Origin: Vibrio nereis NBRC 15637
GTDB taxonomy: Bacteria > Pseudomonadota > Gammaproteobacteria > Enterobacterales > Vibrionaceae
Assembly: GCF_001591105.1 (NCBI RefSeq)
Contig: NZ_BCUD01000012.1
Coordinates: 62,001-126,000, forward strand
Length of the DNA stretch: 64,000 nt
Direction of reading: 5' to 3'
Notes under the pieces: generated by a model
Told to the model about the DNA's origin: nothing
What the model saw: the letters and a program-made list of their open reading frames with translations, nothing else
The model's database searches: none
Shown: positions 62,812 to 64,000 of the stretch, piece by piece
How the letters are laid out: each line of letters begins with the position of its first letter
Position numbering within the stretch: the stretch's first letter is position 1
Program-made: the position numbers and the translations under genes

Positions 62812-64000
62812 ATGGTGTTCTACCGATTCTTACTATTTGTGGCGTTTATAGAGCTATTTTTTTCACCTCAATTAGCTTTTGCTGCTACCTGGAGTGATGC
62901 TTTTGAGCAGCATAACGTGGTTATGCTGCTGGTTAGGTCCAGTGATGGAAAGATTGTTAGAACCAATCAAGCGGCGAGGCGCTTTTATGGATATAGCGAA
63001 ACTGAACTCCAGTCGCTCTATATTCAAGATATTAATGTATTCAGTGCAAAAGCTATTGCAGAGGAGCGTGCACTGGCTGCTAAAGAGCACCGAAACTTTT
63101 TTGTTTTTAAACATCGCTTAAAGAATGGTGATGTTCGTACGGTTGAGGTTTCGTCTCTTCCGGTCCAATACCAAAACCAGACGGTGCTTTATTCAATTAT
63201 TAGGGATATTTCTGAATACCGAGTTGCTCAGCAAGACTTGTGGCACTACCAAAACAGTCTAGAGCAAATGGTTGAAGAGAAAACTAAACAGCTCGAAATC
63301 AAACGTCACCAGCAAATTGTTATCTTATCGACACTAACTATCTTTTTGTCGTTATTGTCGATTGCTTTCTCTCGGCAGATTTTTTTGCAGAAGCAGGCGG
63401 AAAAGCTGCTGCAAATTGAAAAGAAGCGTCTTTCTGATGTGATTTGGGGGACCAATGTTGGCACTTGGGAGCTCAGCGAAAAGTCTGATAATTTTGTCAT
63501 TAATGAGCGCTTTGCGACGATCCTAGGTTACACATTAGAAGAACTTAGCCCTTTAACTCCTGAAAGACTGGGATCTATGTGTCACCCTGATGATTGGGAA
63601 AAATCCCAACAGATCATGAAGGGTAACATTAAAGGAGAACTTGAATTCTATGAATGTGAATTACGTATAAGACACAAGCAGGGGCACTGGATTTGGATAA
63701 TGAGCCGAGGAAGAGTCGTAAAGCGAGATAAGCGTACTAGCCGAGCATTAAAAATTGCAGGAACCCATCAAGAAATTACACTTCAAAAGCAGCTGCATGA
63801 AGAGTTGGATAGGCTAGCTCATATAGACCCGTTAACGCAGCTCCCGAACAGACGTTACTTTCATGATCGACTGGACAAAGTGCATGACTTTGCGGTCGCT
63901 AAAAACACAATGTACGCCATATTCTATATTGACCTGAATAAGTTCAAGCTAGTTAATGATTCCTACGGGCACCACGAAGGTGACTTAGTGCTTAAGAATG
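62812..64000 (+). CDS. PAS-PAS-GGDEF membrane sensor (5' part, cut by window end)
   Basis: The frame is open from this ATG to the end of the window (396 codons). An N-terminal signal or TM segment (MVFYRFLLFVAFIELFF, to about residue 24) is followed by a PAS domain (about 30-145), a helix with coiled-coil character (LEQMVEEKTKQLEIKR) and a TM helix (about 168-186). A second PAS/PAC domain (about 205-325) and the start of a GGDEF domain follow (DPLTQLPNRRYFHDRL, FYIDLNKFKLVNDSYGH). The GGDEF motif itself is outside the window, so diguanylate cyclase activity cannot be judged. Confidence 0.82.
   Translation, partial: MVFYRFLLFVAFIELFFSPQLAFAATWSDAFEQHNVVMLLVRSSDGKIVRTNQAARRFYGYSETELQSLYIQDINVFSAKAIAEERALAAKEHRNFFVFKHRLKNGDVRTVEVSSLPVQYQNQTVLYSIIRDISEYRVAQQDLWHYQNSLEQMVEEKTKQLEIKRHQQIVILSTLTIFLSLLSIAFSRQIFLQKQAEKLLQIEKKRLSDVIWGTNVGTWELSEKSDNFVINERFATILGYTLEELSPLTPERLGSMCHPDDWEKSQQIMKGNIKGELEFYECELRIRHKQGHWIWIMSRGRVVKRDKRTSRALKIAGTHQEITLQKQLHEELDRLAHIDPLTQLPNRRYFHDRLDKVHDFAVAKNTMYAIFYIDLNKFKLVNDSYGHHEGDLVLKN

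Noticed and set aside
1..64000. CRISPR arrays, tRNA or rRNA genes, insertion sequences, prophage or integron sites
   Set aside because: I found no regular direct repeats with spacers, no transposase or integrase motifs, no tRNA cloverleaf and no attC-like arrays by reading both strands. A computed search could still find weak cases.

Overview
The window looks like chromosomal DNA of a marine Vibrio, probably from the smaller chromosome. The reasons are the Vibrio-type vctPDGC/AraC/TonB-receptor siderophore block, the lldP-lldD-dld lactate block, many tight operons with strong Shine-Dalgarno sites, and abundant hairpin terminators of the gammaproteobacterial kind. No rRNA, tRNA, insertion sequence, integrase or CRISPR array was found. 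The window cuts two genes: the end of ugpA at the left and the start of a PAS-GGDEF gene at the right.

Layout. (1) 1-3.1 kb: the end of a ugp glycerol-3-phosphate ABC importer, with a HAD phosphatase following ugpC. (2) 3.4-4.9 kb: a stand-alone acyl-CoA synthetase. (3) 5.0-12.3 kb: lactate oxidation, with permease lldP, FMN L-lactate dehydrogenase lldD and FAD/Fe-S D-lactate dehydrogenase dld on the minus strand, each separated by structured intergenic DNA, and a divergent LysR regulator. (4) 12.4-14.6 kb: an orphan YejF-type double ATPase with a small helical partner and a possible Fur site. (5) 14.8-19.1 kb: a Lon-family protease, fermentative ldhA and a NUDIX hydrolase. (6) 19.1-20.3 kb: an AT-rich stretch with two tiny genes. 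(7) 20.3-28.1 kb: a P-type cation ATPase, then a formate channel and a three-gene formate dehydrogenase whose electron-transfer subunits resemble AsrA/AsrB or hydrogenase beta/gamma. (8) 28.1-39.3 kb, convergent with the last block: ppsA, an acyl carrier protein, a lipoyl E2, a fused alpha-beta pyruvate dehydrogenase E1, an acetyl-CoA synthetase, a 58-residue protein and a three-domain ACP-adenylating ligase-PlsC fusion. (9) 39.6-45.2 kb: a complete yejABEF peptide importer, followed by a lone MetQ-type lipoprotein. (10) 46.3-48.8 kb: an EAL phosphodiesterase and an S4 RNA-binding protein. (11) 49.1-56.7 kb: an iron-siderophore uptake block with likely Fur sites, an AraC regulator co-transcribed with a CueR copper sensor, a TonB receptor and a DUF2218 protein. 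(12) 57.1-64 kb: acetate kinase, a DUF2339 polytopic membrane protein, two small membrane or lipoprotein genes and the truncated PAS-GGDEF gene.

Much of the window handles C1-C3 acids: lactate uptake, oxidation and formation, formate transport and oxidation, pyruvate to PEP, pyruvate to an acetyl group, acetate activation by an AMP route and an acetate kinase. The most unusual region is block 8. There a pyruvate dehydrogenase-like E1/E2 pair without E3 is translationally coupled to a dedicated ACP and lies downstream of an ACP-ligase-acyltransferase fusion. I read it as a candidate undescribed pathway that loads a pyruvate-derived acyl group on an ACP and/or builds an unusual acyl lipid. That reading is inference from gene content.
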